Assembly (NCBI GenBank): GCA_017405965.1
Contig: JAFQZK010000022.1
Location: 62,001-126,000 of the forward strand
Length of the DNA: 64,000 bases
Reading direction: 5' to 3'
Source of the DNA: Muribaculaceae bacterium
Lineage (GTDB): Bacteria; Bacteroidota; Bacteroidia; Bacteroidales; Muribaculaceae
In this document: positions 34,858 to 42,782 of the stretch, piece after piece
Position numbering within the stretch: position 1 is the stretch's first letter
Layout: each line of letters opens with the position of its first letter
Notes under the pieces: generated by a model
Told to the model about the DNA's origin: nothing
The model's input: the letters and a program-made list of their open reading frames with translations, nothing else
Database searches by the model: none
Made by a program: the position numbers and the translations under genes

Positions 34858-35520
34858 ATGGATAATCAATCACGCAGAGAATTCATCAAGAAACTGGCCG
34901 CACTGGTAGCGACCGGTGTCGTGGCACCTTCGGTATTCTTCGGAGCAAAAGCCAACGAGACTGCCAACACGGCCCCGTCGGGCTCGGGTAACTGCTCGTC
35001 GTCCTATGAGTGCGCGGGCGGCAACGGCAAGTGCGGCTCGGCCTACAGTTGCTCCGGTCAAGGAACCAACGGCCAGGGCAAATGCGGTTCCTCCTACGAG
35101 TGCGCTGGCGGTGGCGGCAAGTGCGGTTCTGCCTATAGTTGCAGCGGTCAGGGCGCCGAGGGCAAGGGCAAGTGCGGCTCCTCCTATGAGTGCGCTGGCG
35201 GTGGTGGCAAGTGTGGTTCAGGCTACAATTGCAGCGGTCAGGGCGCCGAGGGCAAGGGCAAGTGCGGTTCAGCCTATGAGTGCGCTGGCGGTGGCGGCAA
35301 GTGCGGTTCAGCCTATGAGTGCACCGGACAAGGGGCCAACGGCCAAGGCAAGTGCGGCACCTCCTACGAGTGCGCCGGCGGTGGCGGCAAGTGTGGTTCC
35401 TCGTACAGTTGCGCGGGGCAAGGGGCCAACGGCCAAGGCAAGTGCGGCACCTCCTACGACTGCGCCGGCGGTGGCGGCAAGTGCGGTTCAGCCTATCAAT
35501 GCGGAGGCCAGTCCCGATAA
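34858..35520 (+). CDS. Tat-signal Cys-rich repeat protein, probable RiPP precursor
   Basis: 220 residues. Residues 1-32 look like a twin-arginine signal: SRREFIKK, a hydrophobic stretch LAALVATGVVAPSVFFG, then AKA. A short Asn/Thr/Ser linker leads to residue 45, after which the protein is 12 modules of the form C-G-S/T-x-Y-x-C. Spacing alternates: 13-residue units (KCGSSYECAGGGG) and 17-residue units (KCGSAYSCSGQGAEGKG). All 24 cysteines lie in the modules, and one Tyr is present in every module. The gene ends 7 bp before a radical SAM/SPASM enzyme with a PqqD-like domain, the usual partner arrangement for peptide maturation. No function is known to me. A metal-binding or structural Gly/Cys-rich surface protein is the alternative. 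Confidence 0.85.
   Translation: MDNQSRREFIKKLAALVATGVVAPSVFFGAKANETANTAPSGSGNCSSSYECAGGNGKCGSAYSCSGQGTNGQGKCGSSYECAGGGGKCGSAYSCSGQGAEGKGKCGSSYECAGGGGKCGSGYNCSGQGAEGKGKCGSAYECAGGGGKCGSAYECTGQGANGQGKCGTSYECAGGGGKCGSSYSCAGQGANGQGKCGTSYDCAGGGGKCGSAYQCGGQSR
34990..35517 (+). repeat. tandem repeat array of 90-bp units in the precursor gene
   Basis: The coding repeat has a 90-bp (30-residue) period made of a 39-bp and a 51-bp half, six times, the last one shortened. Neighbouring units differ mostly at single positions (AEGK against ANGQ spacers), suggesting recent expansion or gene-internal recombination. It is not a CRISPR array; the units are in frame and uninterrupted. Confidence 0.9.
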
Positions 35521-35527
35521 GCCATCC

Positions 35528-36814
35528 ATGAACGACATCATAAAATACCGACTTCCTGACGAGGTACAGGTTTTTCAACGAGCGGACAAGTATATCTATA
35601 TCAATCCCCTGCTGCCCGCATGGATTGTCACCAACCAATTGGGATCCTTGCTCATGTCGCAATTCGATGGCAACAACACCATCGACAGCATTGTGGACGC
35701 TGCCTGCGAGATTCTGGGAGAAGAGAAACGTGATGAAGTCACGGCCTTCTGCCGGCACGCTGTCGATTCATCCATCTTTGAAACAGAACCCCATCCTCAG
35801 CATCCCCGCGACAAGCGGCTGCGCTGCGTGCACCTGTCGCTATCGAGTGCCTGCAACCTGCGCTGCAAGTACTGCTATGCCGCCGAACGCGTTGAAAGCC
35901 GCCACCCGCAGCTCACACTGGATGAATACAAGCAGGTCGTTGACGACCTGTGCGACCTCTCTCCGGCGCTCACCATCACCATTACCGGTGGAGAACCGTT
36001 GCTTAACCCGCTGTGGCAACCCGTCTCAGCCTACTGCAAGGGAAAAGGCTGTACCATGCTGTTGCTGACCAACGGCACCCTGATCACCGAGGACAACGCA
36101 CCGTTCATCAAGGAGACCTTCGACCTGGTCACCCTGAGCATCGACGGCCCCACGCGTGAGACCCACCGCCTGACACGCGGCGACAATTATGACCAGGTTA
36201 TGCGAGCCGTGGACATTCTCGAGCGGCACGGCATCGACTACACCCTGTCGATGACTGTCACCCGATTGAACATCGACCAGGTAGAGGCGATGGCGCAACG
36301 GTTTGGCGGCAGGCTGAATTTTGCCCCGCTGTTTCCCGTGTCGGACCTGGCCGAAGACGAACTGTCCATTACCGGGCAGCAATACTATGATGCCCTGGCT
36401 GGAGCCTTCGGAGTGAATCCCCTGAGCTACTGCGAGAATTCACTCGACATTTCCAAGTGCATCCAGTCTCATAAATGCGCCATAGGTGACAACGAAATCA
36501 GCATCTCGCCGACGGGTGACGTTTATCCGTGCCAATTGCTTCACCTTGACGAATTTCTGGCTGGCAACGTGCACGAGCGCAGTATCAAGGATATCTACAA
36601 GGATTCCCCTGCCCTGCAACGGTGTGCCAATCTGGATGTGGACACGATGGTCAAATGCCGTGACTGTGCCATCCGCTACATCTGCGGTGGTGCATGCCGT
36701 GCCCGCGGATACTACGAGACAGGCGACATCAACGCCACGGGTGACTTCTGCGACTACGAGCTGAATGCATTCCTCGACGGAATTGTCAAAATCTACTCTC
36801 GCAACCTGCTGTAA
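35528..36814 (+). CDS. radical SAM/SPASM peptide maturase with N-terminal PqqD-like domain
   Basis: 428 residues from the ATG at 35528. A longer open reading from 34916 is the precursor repeats in another frame and is discarded. Residues about 5-85 are PqqD-like (LLPAWIVTNQLGSLL, SQFDGNNTIDSIVD), the type of domain that binds leader peptides. The radical SAM core has CNLRCKYC (Cys 109, 113, 116) for the 4Fe-4S cluster and SAM, plus TITGGEPLLNPLW. A SPASM domain about 310-410 supplies extra cysteines (CAIGD, PCQLLH, CRDCAIRYICGGACR, FCDYE) for auxiliary clusters. The family makes thioether, C-C or related crosslinks in peptides. It starts 7 bp after the Cys-rich precursor. Confidence 0.92.
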   Translation: MNDIIKYRLPDEVQVFQRADKYIYINPLLPAWIVTNQLGSLLMSQFDGNNTIDSIVDAACEILGEEKRDEVTAFCRHAVDSSIFETEPHPQHPRDKRLRCVHLSLSSACNLRCKYCYAAERVESRHPQLTLDEYKQVVDDLCDLSPALTITITGGEPLLNPLWQPVSAYCKGKGCTMLLLTNGTLITEDNAPFIKETFDLVTLSIDGPTRETHRLTRGDNYDQVMRAVDILERHGIDYTLSMTVTRLNIDQVEAMAQRFGGRLNFAPLFPVSDLAEDELSITGQQYYDALAGAFGVNPLSYCENSLDISKCIQSHKCAIGDNEISISPTGDVYPCQLLHLDEFLAGNVHERSIKDIYKDSPALQRCANLDVDTMVKCRDCAIRYICGGACRARGYYETGDINATGDFCDYELNAFLDGIVKIYSRNLL

Positions 36815-36867
36815 CAGCCGCCCAGGAGGGAAACGGGGATAACGGATTTATAGAATGGGAAAAGTAA

Positions 36868-36900
36868 AACGGGCAAGACGGAAAAACCGTCCTGCCCGTT
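36868..36900. terminator. bidirectional terminator between the maturase gene and the DUF3332 gene
   Basis: An 8-bp stem (AACGGGCA with its inverse at 36893-36900), one mismatch, then 5 bp (GACGG/CCGTC) and an A5 loop. The minus-strand side is followed by TTTTACTTTT; the plus-strand side is weaker. Confidence 0.75.
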
Positions 36901-36925
36901 CTATCAGTTTTGGACGATTTATCCG

Positions 36926-37480
36926 TTACTTCAACGCAAAGGCGGTGCCGCCGATGCCGATAAGTTCCTGATAGGCCATCACACCGGGTTGTGACAGTTC
37001 CACGCGGGTGAAGCCGCCATCACGGTTGATCATGTCGACGTGAGTGTCGTCAACAAAGGTGAAGAGTTTTACCTCCTCGCCGTTGTTCTCAAGATACCAA
37101 GCGTTCTCGTCGGCGTTGAAGTTGAAGCGGGTCACCTTCTTGGTGGTCATGTTGGTGATGGTATAACCAGCCTCGTTGCGGGCAACCAGATACTGAGCGT
37201 CCTTGCCGTCGATCACCTTAGCCTCGGCACTCAAGGCGGGGTTCTCTCCTGACCAGAACTCAATGCTGTTGAGAATAAACAAGTCGGCCGTAAAGCACAA
37301 CTCATAAACGGGCAGAATCCACATCGCCACAAAGACGAGCTCGTTCACAAACTTATCACCCACATGCTCATTCCAGGTTTTCACCTTGTTGAACAGGGCG
37401 AAGCTACCGATGCAGGACTGCATCATCATTGAAGCAGAGAGAGCCACCACAGTGGCCACGATCAATTGTTTCTTTCTCAT
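36926..37480 (-). CDS. DUF3332 family lipoprotein
   Basis: 184 residues. The N-terminus is a lipoprotein signal (MRKKQLIVATVVALSASMMM, then QSCIGS with the lipobox Cys). FALFNKVKTWNEHVGDKFVNELVF and the following hydrophobic MWILPVYELCFTADLFILNS match the DUF3332 pattern, with one probable membrane-associated segment. The C-terminal half (KKVTRFNFNADENAWYLENN) is soluble. Function unknown. It lies 23 bp downstream of the MltF-like gene on the same strand and is probably its operon partner. Confidence 0.8.
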   Translation of the reverse strand: MRKKQLIVATVVALSASMMMQSCIGSFALFNKVKTWNEHVGDKFVNELVFVAMWILPVYELCFTADLFILNSIEFWSGENPALSAEAKVIDGKDAQYLVARNEAGYTITNMTTKKVTRFNFNADENAWYLENNGEEVKLFTFVDDTHVDMINRDGGFTRVELSQPGVMAYQELIGIGGTAFALK

Positions 37481-37503
37481 AATTCTTTCTAAATTGGTTA
37501 CGA

Positions 37504-38883
37504 TTATTTCTTGTAATTCTTCTTGTAGTTATCATAGCTGTTGAGCACCTTGACCACATAGTCCACCGGCTCGGTGCCACGACAATAGCCGTTGGAGCAC
37601 ACCGAGTCGTTATAGTACTCGGGATCCATCTTCCAGAGCATGGCTTGCTCAACGTTCTCGCTCCACACACGTGGATCCAGTTCATACTTGCGCGCCAGGG
37701 CAATCGCATCGGTCACATGGCCCGAACCGGCATTATAGGCCGCCAGGACGAACTTGATGCGGTCTCCGGCCAAGGTGCGGCTGCGCATGATTCCATCCAG
37801 CTCCTTCAGAATCTTGGAAGCCACACGGATGCTGACCTCGGGATTGCTCAAGTCTTCCTCCTTGACGCCGAACGAACGTGCCGTCTTAGGCATCACCTGC
37901 ATCAGTCCTCGAGCACCCATCCACGAGGTGGCATTCGGGTCAAAGCCCGACTCCGAGAAGGCGATAGCCGCCAACAGGCGCCAGTCCCATCCCATCTCCT
38001 GAGCATACTGCTTGAAGACATGATCATAAGGCGAAATCGCTCCCGGCGGGGTCACTGCCGGCGTGTCGACCTTGACCGAATCAGGTTTGGGACCGCGATT
38101 CATTTCGAAGTAGTGTTTCAAGGCCTGCTTGGAATACTCCTGGGCATTGACACTGGCCGCCCAAACATTGATACTGTCGGCCAACCATTGGTCGCGAGGA
38201 TCAACAGCCCAGGATGAATGTTGTGCAAAGCCCACCCTCAAGCCGATGTTAATGCTGTCGTAGTAGGCGAGGTTCATCTGCGCGATATCGCTGTCCACGA
38301 TGGTATAACCGATCTCGCGGCGCGAGACACGCTGTATCAGTTCGGTAGGCAGGGCCTGCTCTCCCTCGACGGTGTGGATAGTGATGCCACCGCCCACCTC
38401 ATTGTCGAGGTTGCGCAACCGTGACTCATATTTGGAGCCCTTCTCGACATACACCTCATGGCCGATGAGCTGCGTCACATCATATATCATGCCCTTGCCG
38501 CTGTGCTGCACCAGCACCTGATAGGTCTCGTTGACGGCACCGCAATGCAACACGCGAGACTTATACTCTGCCGTGACGGGAATCTCGCAGGCCAGCACGT
38601 CAACCTTGCGCTTCTTGAGCATCTCTATCAAGGCCGGCATGCTGCGCGCCACCTTGAACCGCAAGGCAATGCCATGCGAGCGAGCGAAGTCACAGATGCG
38701 GTCATAGTCATAGCCCATCGTGTCGCCCTTGAGGATGAAGAAGCCCGTGGGGCTGTAGAGCGTACCCACGTTCAACGTATCGGGCAACCGGTGCTGCTCC
38801 TCGGCCGTGTTGTCGCCACGACCGCAAGCAATCGTGCCCAACAGCAGCCAAGCCAACACCAACAAGGGCAAAAGCAGACGCAT
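37504..38883 (-). CDS. mltF: membrane-bound lytic murein transglycosylase, MltF-like
   Basis: 459 residues. It cleaves peptidoglycan glycan strands, releasing 1,6-anhydro ends. A lipoprotein signal ends in LLLGTIACGRGDN. Residues about 40-270 form a bacterial solute-binding-protein-3 domain (LNVGTLYSPTGFFILKGDTM, MGYDYDRICDFARSHGIALR), as in MltF. The SLT domain, about 295-440, has the catalytic Glu in IAFSESGFDPNATS, then WMGARGLMQVMPKTARSFGV and LAAYNAGSGHV. The domain order matches E. coli MltF. It lies 12 bp from cdsA on the same strand. Confidence 0.92.
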   Translation of the reverse strand: MRLLLPLLVLAWLLLGTIACGRGDNTAEEQHRLPDTLNVGTLYSPTGFFILKGDTMGYDYDRICDFARSHGIALRFKVARSMPALIEMLKKRKVDVLACEIPVTAEYKSRVLHCGAVNETYQVLVQHSGKGMIYDVTQLIGHEVYVEKGSKYESRLRNLDNEVGGGITIHTVEGEQALPTELIQRVSRREIGYTIVDSDIAQMNLAYYDSINIGLRVGFAQHSSWAVDPRDQWLADSINVWAASVNAQEYSKQALKHYFEMNRGPKPDSVKVDTPAVTPPGAISPYDHVFKQYAQEMGWDWRLLAAIAFSESGFDPNATSWMGARGLMQVMPKTARSFGVKEEDLSNPEVSIRVASKILKELDGIMRSRTLAGDRIKFVLAAYNAGSGHVTDAIALARKYELDPRVWSENVEQAMLWKMDPEYYNDSVCSNGYCRGTEPVDYVVKVLNSYDNYKKNYKK

Positions 38884-38895
38884 AAAGAAACGTGA

Positions 38896-39741
38896 TTAAT
38901 AGACCTTGGGAGCGATAAGCAACAGGTATATGAGCACTGCAGGTGCGACCAGCAGCAGGCTGTCGATACGGTCAAGGATGCCACCATGGCCAGGCATGAT
39001 ATGACCTGAGTCCTTGACACCGACAGTGCGCTTGATGAGCGATTCCACGAGGTCGCCGAACGTCGAGAACACAGCCACAACAACGCTCAGACCCACCCAT
39101 GTCACCAAATCAGGCACCTGGAAGAGTTCGTCAAACCAGTAATGGGTGATATAGGCACCGGCCACACAAAACGCGATGCCGCCGATGACACCTTCCCACG
39201 ACTTCTTGGGTGAGATGCGTTCAAACAGGCGGTGACGCCCCAACAGCACTCCCACACAAAAAGCACCTGTGTCATAAAGCCATATAAACAGGAACACACC
39301 CAGCAACAGCCGCGGTGCTGTTATACTCATGATGAAGTTAAGCAACGCCAACGGGAATGCCACATAGCCCAGTGCAAAGAACGAGCGTTCAAAACTGTGG
39401 AGGGCATTCTGTCGTGGACGGTAAAGTTGCACGATGGTGCGCAGGAGCAGGTATACGGCAATGGGCATCACCCACCAGGCCCGCTGCATCCAACCCACCT
39501 CATAGTGGAGATAAAATGCCACGAAGACCCCCACGCCTCCCAGCATGTCGATGATATTGACAAGCCAGGACTGGGTCGCATCGTCCTTGGCCATGGTGAT
39601 CATTTCACCGATGCCCAGCACAATCAGCAACGAGAACACCAGTAGATACATGACCGGGGAATTGTCCAGCAGCAGGATAGCCGCCACAATCAGCGCTATA
39701 TAGATAACACCCGATAGTATGCGTTTGATCAGATTCTTCAT
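38896..39741 (-). CDS. cdsA: phosphatidate cytidylyltransferase
   Basis: 281 residues from the ATG at 39741 (MKNLIKRILSGVIYIALIV); the longer reading from 39813 runs through the promoter. CdsA makes CDP-diacylglycerol from phosphatidate and CTP, feeding all phospholipid synthesis in the inner membrane. Several transmembrane helices are evident. The C-terminal CDP-diglyceride signature is intact: SLIKRTVGVKDSGHIMPGHG followed by GILDRIDSLL. It leads the minus-strand group cdsA, mltF-like and DUF3332. Confidence 0.95.
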   Translation of the reverse strand: MKNLIKRILSGVIYIALIVAAILLLDNSPVMYLLVFSLLIVLGIGEMITMAKDDATQSWLVNIIDMLGGVGVFVAFYLHYEVGWMQRAWWVMPIAVYLLLRTIVQLYRPRQNALHSFERSFFALGYVAFPLALLNFIMSITAPRLLLGVFLFIWLYDTGAFCVGVLLGRHRLFERISPKKSWEGVIGGIAFCVAGAYITHYWFDELFQVPDLVTWVGLSVVVAVFSTFGDLVESLIKRTVGVKDSGHIMPGHGGILDRIDSLLLVAPAVLIYLLLIAPKVY

Positions 39742-39759
39742 AACAGTTTGTTTTGGGTG

Positions 39760-39790
39760 CAAATTTACAATTTTATCGTGACATAGACAA
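39760..39790 (-). promoter_or_regulatory. promoter of the cdsA group
   Basis: On the minus strand TAAATTTG (39760-39767) is preceded by TTG (39788-39790) with 20-bp spacing. It places the transcription start just upstream of the ATG at 39741. Confidence 0.65.
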
Positions 39791-39833
39791 CAAGAAAACA
39801 GCCGAAGAGGCAAAAAAAGCCAGCAAGATTGAC

Positions 39834-39864
39834 GAAGCCTCCCCGTTCATGGCGGGAAGGCTTC
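39834..39864 (-). terminator. terminator after the 52-residue gene
   Basis: GAAGCCT and CCCG (39834-39845, one mismatch between) pair with CGGG and AGGCTTC (39853-39864). Downstream on the minus strand a T-rich tract appears about 20 bp later. Confidence 0.55.
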
Positions 39865-39896
39865 TTGATTCCTTTAGGGGAGAGGGGATGATTATC

Positions 39897-40055
39897 TTAA
39901 TTCAAAATCATCGACTCCAACCCTCTTGGTAACTCGACGTTATACTCGTAGGCTCTGGCAAATTGTTTGAGCAACTCGATGGTGGCCTTTTTGGGGCCTT
40001 TCACTGCTGTAATAACGTCCTTTTCATTGTTAGTTGAAGTAGTCGTTCTGTGCAT
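39897..40055 (-). CDS. small conserved-looking protein, 52 residues, unknown function
   Basis: Start taken at the ATG at 40055 (MHRTTTSTNNEKDVITAVKG); an in-frame ATG at 40109 would add 18 residues. The second half (KKATIELLKQFARAYEYNVE) is an amphipathic helix, with LPRGLESMILN at the end. The look is that of small hypothetical proteins common in Bacteroidales, but I cannot name a family. A terminator-like hairpin follows. It could bind nucleic acid or a partner; there is no evidence either way. Confidence 0.55.
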   Translation of the reverse strand: MHRTTTSTNNEKDVITAVKGPKKATIELLKQFARAYEYNVELPRGLESMILN

Positions 40056-40179
40056 AGGCAAACTCGTTTTATTAAATCTTACAACATCATAACGCGATAA
40101 TGTTGTCAATTATTATAAAAATTGTGCGTTTTAAGATTTTTTTTGTTTTGGACCATTTCTTGACGTTATTACAAGAAAA

Positions 40180-40213
40180 GAGCCTGTCGCTATTAACGGT
40201 AAGCGACAGACTC
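40180..40213 (-). terminator. terminator after the uridine phosphorylase gene
   Basis: CTGTCGCT (40184-40191) and AGCGACAG (40202-40209), extended by GAG/CTC with one mismatch. On the minus strand the stem is followed by TTTTCTT. Confidence 0.85.
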
Positions 40214-40237
40214 CTTATGCTGTTTATTATCACCAGC

Positions 40238-41119
40238 TTAGTCGGTCAAGCGATCCAGCACGGTGCGCACCAGATCCTCGACAGCGGTCTTGTAGTTGGG
40301 GTTGACATTGGTAGCCACGCGATTGGCAATAATCGAGCACACGGTCATCGCGCGATGCCCCAGCATGGCTGCCATTCCCTGCAAGGCGCTGCTCTCCATC
40401 TCATAGTTGGTGATGTGACCGCCATTGTACTCAAATTTCTCGATGCGGCTGTTGAGCTCGGGCTCGGCCAGGTCAAGGCGCACCCTGCGGCCCTGGGGGC
40501 CATAGAAACCTACTGCCGAGATGGTATAGCCACGCACCATGTCGTCACGGCCGATTTTCTCGACCAGCCACGGGTCAGCATCCACCACATAGGGTTTGGC
40601 AAGCAAGGGGTTCCATTTCACGAACTCACAGAATTTCTTCTCGAAGTCGAGGTCAGCGACCTTGTTGCGGTCGGCATAATAGTTGATGACGCCGTCAAAG
40701 CCGATGGCCTTGGAAGCAATCACCGGAGTGCCTACGGGTACATAAGGCTGCAAGCCGCCCGACGTGCCGATGCGCACGATGTTGAGGGTGCGATGCTCGG
40801 CCCTGGGGGTGCGGGTCTCGAAATCGATATTGGCAAGGCCGTCGAGCTCGGTCATCACGATGTCGATGTTGTCGGGGCCGATGCCATGAGACAGGGCCAT
40901 GATGGGTTTGCCGTGATAGGTGCCACCGATGCCATGGAATTCGCGGCTGGAGGTCTCCCAGTCACGTGTGTCGAAGTAGGATGCAATCATGGTCACGCGG
41001 CCGGGGTCGCCGCACACGATGATGTTGTCGGTCAACTGTTCGGGCTTCACATGGATGTGAAATGCCGAGCCATCATCATTGATGATGAACTCTGAATCGG
41101 GAATTCTATCAGTATTCAT
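40238..41119 (-). CDS. udp: nucleoside phosphorylase, uridine phosphorylase type
   Basis: 293 residues. It splits uridine (or a related nucleoside) with phosphate to base and ribose-1-phosphate. Signs of the PNP/UDP family I fold: IIVCGDPGRVTMIASYFD, IMALSHGIGPDNIDIVMTEL, RIGTSGGLQPYVPVGTPVIA and ITNYEMESSALQGMAAMLGH (ribose-binding Met-Glu). The sequence is longer than E. coli Udp (253 residues) but typical for Bacteroidetes. Substrate preference is inferred from the family. It stands alone between two terminators or weak promoters. Confidence 0.85.
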   Translation of the reverse strand: MNTDRIPDSEFIINDDGSAFHIHVKPEQLTDNIIVCGDPGRVTMIASYFDTRDWETSSREFHGIGGTYHGKPIMALSHGIGPDNIDIVMTELDGLANIDFETRTPRAEHRTLNIVRIGTSGGLQPYVPVGTPVIASKAIGFDGVINYYADRNKVADLDFEKKFCEFVKWNPLLAKPYVVDADPWLVEKIGRDDMVRGYTISAVGFYGPQGRRVRLDLAEPELNSRIEKFEYNGGHITNYEMESSALQGMAAMLGHRAMTVCSIIANRVATNVNPNYKTAVEDLVRTVLDRLTD

Positions 41120-41215
41120 ATCGTAGTGTAATTAAAAGTCTTTTTTTGATTAAAAATGAAAATGTAAAGGTACTGCTTTTCCTTCACCTATCCACGAAAC
41201 GAAATGTTAAAAAGT

Positions 41216-42334
41216 CTAAACAACAGTGTAGCGGCATCCCGGCAGAGTAGCGATGACATTCTTGCAATCAAGTTCCACCAGGACGCTCATGAGCTTATAG
41301 ACAGGGAGATGGAGGGCATCGGCCAGGGCGTTGATGTGAATCTCGCCGCGGTCACGGATGACATCGACCACAGCCTGTTCCTCCTTGGTCAAATCGGGGA
41401 AGAGGTCAAGTGGCTTAGGCTCCTTCTGGGCACTCTCCCAGCGCATGGCGGCCATCAGGTCATCGGCTCCGGTGATGAGGGCGGCCTTATTGGTGGCGAT
41501 GAGTTTGTTGCAACCTGCCGAGTACTCATCGCCGCAACGGCCGGGAAGCGCCATCACGTCGCGGTTGTAACTCATGGCCAGCGAAGCAGTGACCAATGCA
41601 CCACCAGAACCTGCCGACTCCACGACGACCGTGCAGTCGCTCAATGCAGCCACAATGCGGTTGCGGGCAAGGAAATTGCTCTTCTGCACCTCGTCCTGAC
41701 TGGTGTAATCGGTCAAGAGCATGCCACCATGCTTGGCGATGGCGACAGCATCGGGGCGGTGCATGGAAGGATAGATGTGGTTGAGGCCACGGGGAAGCAC
41801 GGCCACGGTGGGCACGCCATGTTTGAGAGCGGCACGATGTGCAGCAATGTCGATGCCGTAAGCCAGGCCACTCACCACAACCAGGTCGGGCAACCGTTGT
41901 GACAACTCGCCGATTAGCGTTTCGCAAAACCGGATGCCGTACTGCGTCGCGTGGCGTGTACCCACCACGCTGATCACATGCCGGCTCTCCAAGTCACATT
42001 TGCCCAAGGTGTATATCATCGCCGGAGCATCGGGTGCCTCAATCAGCCGGTGCGGGTAGTTGTCGTCGGTGAAATAGGTGACCGCTATGCCGTGTTCACG
42101 CACGAAGGCCTCCTCTTTCAAGGCTCGTTGCAAGCAGTCGCGACGGTAGTTGTCGCTGTAGATCTTGCTGCGGCCATGGGTGAGTTGACGCAAGTCCTTC
42201 TCGTTCATGGCAAAGAACTGCTCTTCACTGCCCACGACATCGAGTAGCTTGCGTGCCAGGTCCACGCCCATCCCTTGCAGACTTGCAAAGGCGATGCGAT
42301 AGGTCAAAGCCGTGTACCCGCAGTTGTCATTCAT
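41216..42334 (-). CDS. dprA: DNA-processing protein DprA
   Basis: 372 residues. DprA protects incoming single-stranded DNA and loads RecA during transformation. A SAM-like N-terminal part is followed by the Rossmann core: SVVGTRHATQYGIRFCETL, VVSGLAYGIDIAAHRAALKH, TVAVLPRGLNHIYPSMHR, and SNFLARNRIVAALSDCTVVV with ESAGSGGALVTASLA. A C-terminal winged-helix domain (about 310-372, DRGEIHINALADALHLPVYK) completes it. Its start overlaps the thioesterase stop by 4 bp. The C-terminal domains of the two RAYTs look like a reduced version of the same fold. Confidence 0.95.
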   Translation of the reverse strand: MNDNCGYTALTYRIAFASLQGMGVDLARKLLDVVGSEEQFFAMNEKDLRQLTHGRSKIYSDNYRRDCLQRALKEEAFVREHGIAVTYFTDDNYPHRLIEAPDAPAMIYTLGKCDLESRHVISVVGTRHATQYGIRFCETLIGELSQRLPDLVVVSGLAYGIDIAAHRAALKHGVPTVAVLPRGLNHIYPSMHRPDAVAIAKHGGMLLTDYTSQDEVQKSNFLARNRIVAALSDCTVVVESAGSGGALVTASLAMSYNRDVMALPGRCGDEYSAGCNKLIATNKAALITGADDLMAAMRWESAQKEPKPLDLFPDLTKEEQAVVDVIRDRGEIHINALADALHLPVYKLMSVLVELDCKNVIATLPGCRYTVV

Positions 42335-42756
42335 GGCTGGTCAAAGTATTTGGACAAGCGCGCGACAAGGTCGTCGCCGCGATTGATGCGGCCGTTTCTT
42401 TCCATACACACGATGGTAACCGTTGCACTGACCACCGGTCCCCCACCCTCTTTCTTGAAGATGTCCTGATGGAAGATGAAACGGGCACCCTCTCGCTCAA
42501 TCCACAAGCAACTCAGCATCACATCCCCGCTGCGCAAGGGGGTGAAGTAGTCGATTGTCATGCGCCTGACAACCGGTATAAGGCCCTCGCTCGTCATGCT
42601 GCCGAAGGGGATGCCCTCTTGCTTGACAAAAGCGTGACGCGTGTGCTCCAGATAGTGCAGATAGATGGCATTGTTGACGATGCCCTCGCTGTCAAGTTCA
42701 TAGTCACGCACCGCGATTTCGAGCGTGAAGAAATACTTGTCCAGATTCTTTTCCAT
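42331..42756 (-). CDS. acyl-CoA thioesterase, YbgC/4-hydroxybenzoyl-CoA type
   Basis: 141 residues, a single hotdog fold. The catalytic region reads VRDYELDSEGIVNNAIYLHY with LEHTRHAF after it, fitting the Asp-dependent YbgC group that hydrolyses acyl-CoA or acyl-ACP thioesters. MLSCLWIEREGARFIFHQDI is the later beta-sheet part. It sits between murF (26 bp) and dprA (4-bp overlap) in one minus-strand operon. The natural acyl group cannot be told. Confidence 0.88.
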   Translation of the reverse strand: MEKNLDKYFFTLEIAVRDYELDSEGIVNNAIYLHYLEHTRHAFVKQEGIPFGSMTSEGLIPVVRRMTIDYFTPLRSGDVMLSCLWIEREGARFIFHQDIFKKEGGGPVVSATVTIVCMERNGRINRGDDLVARLSKYFDQP

Positions 42757-42782
42757 AGAAACGACGGTACCTTAACGTGGGA

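Noticed and set aside
34990-35517. Regular repeats considered as a CRISPR array
   Set aside because: The units are contiguous, in frame and translated; there are no unique spacers.
34916-35527. Long open frame joined to the radical SAM gene
   Set aside because: It is the precursor repeats read in another frame; the ATG at 35528 with PqqD-like sequence is the real start.
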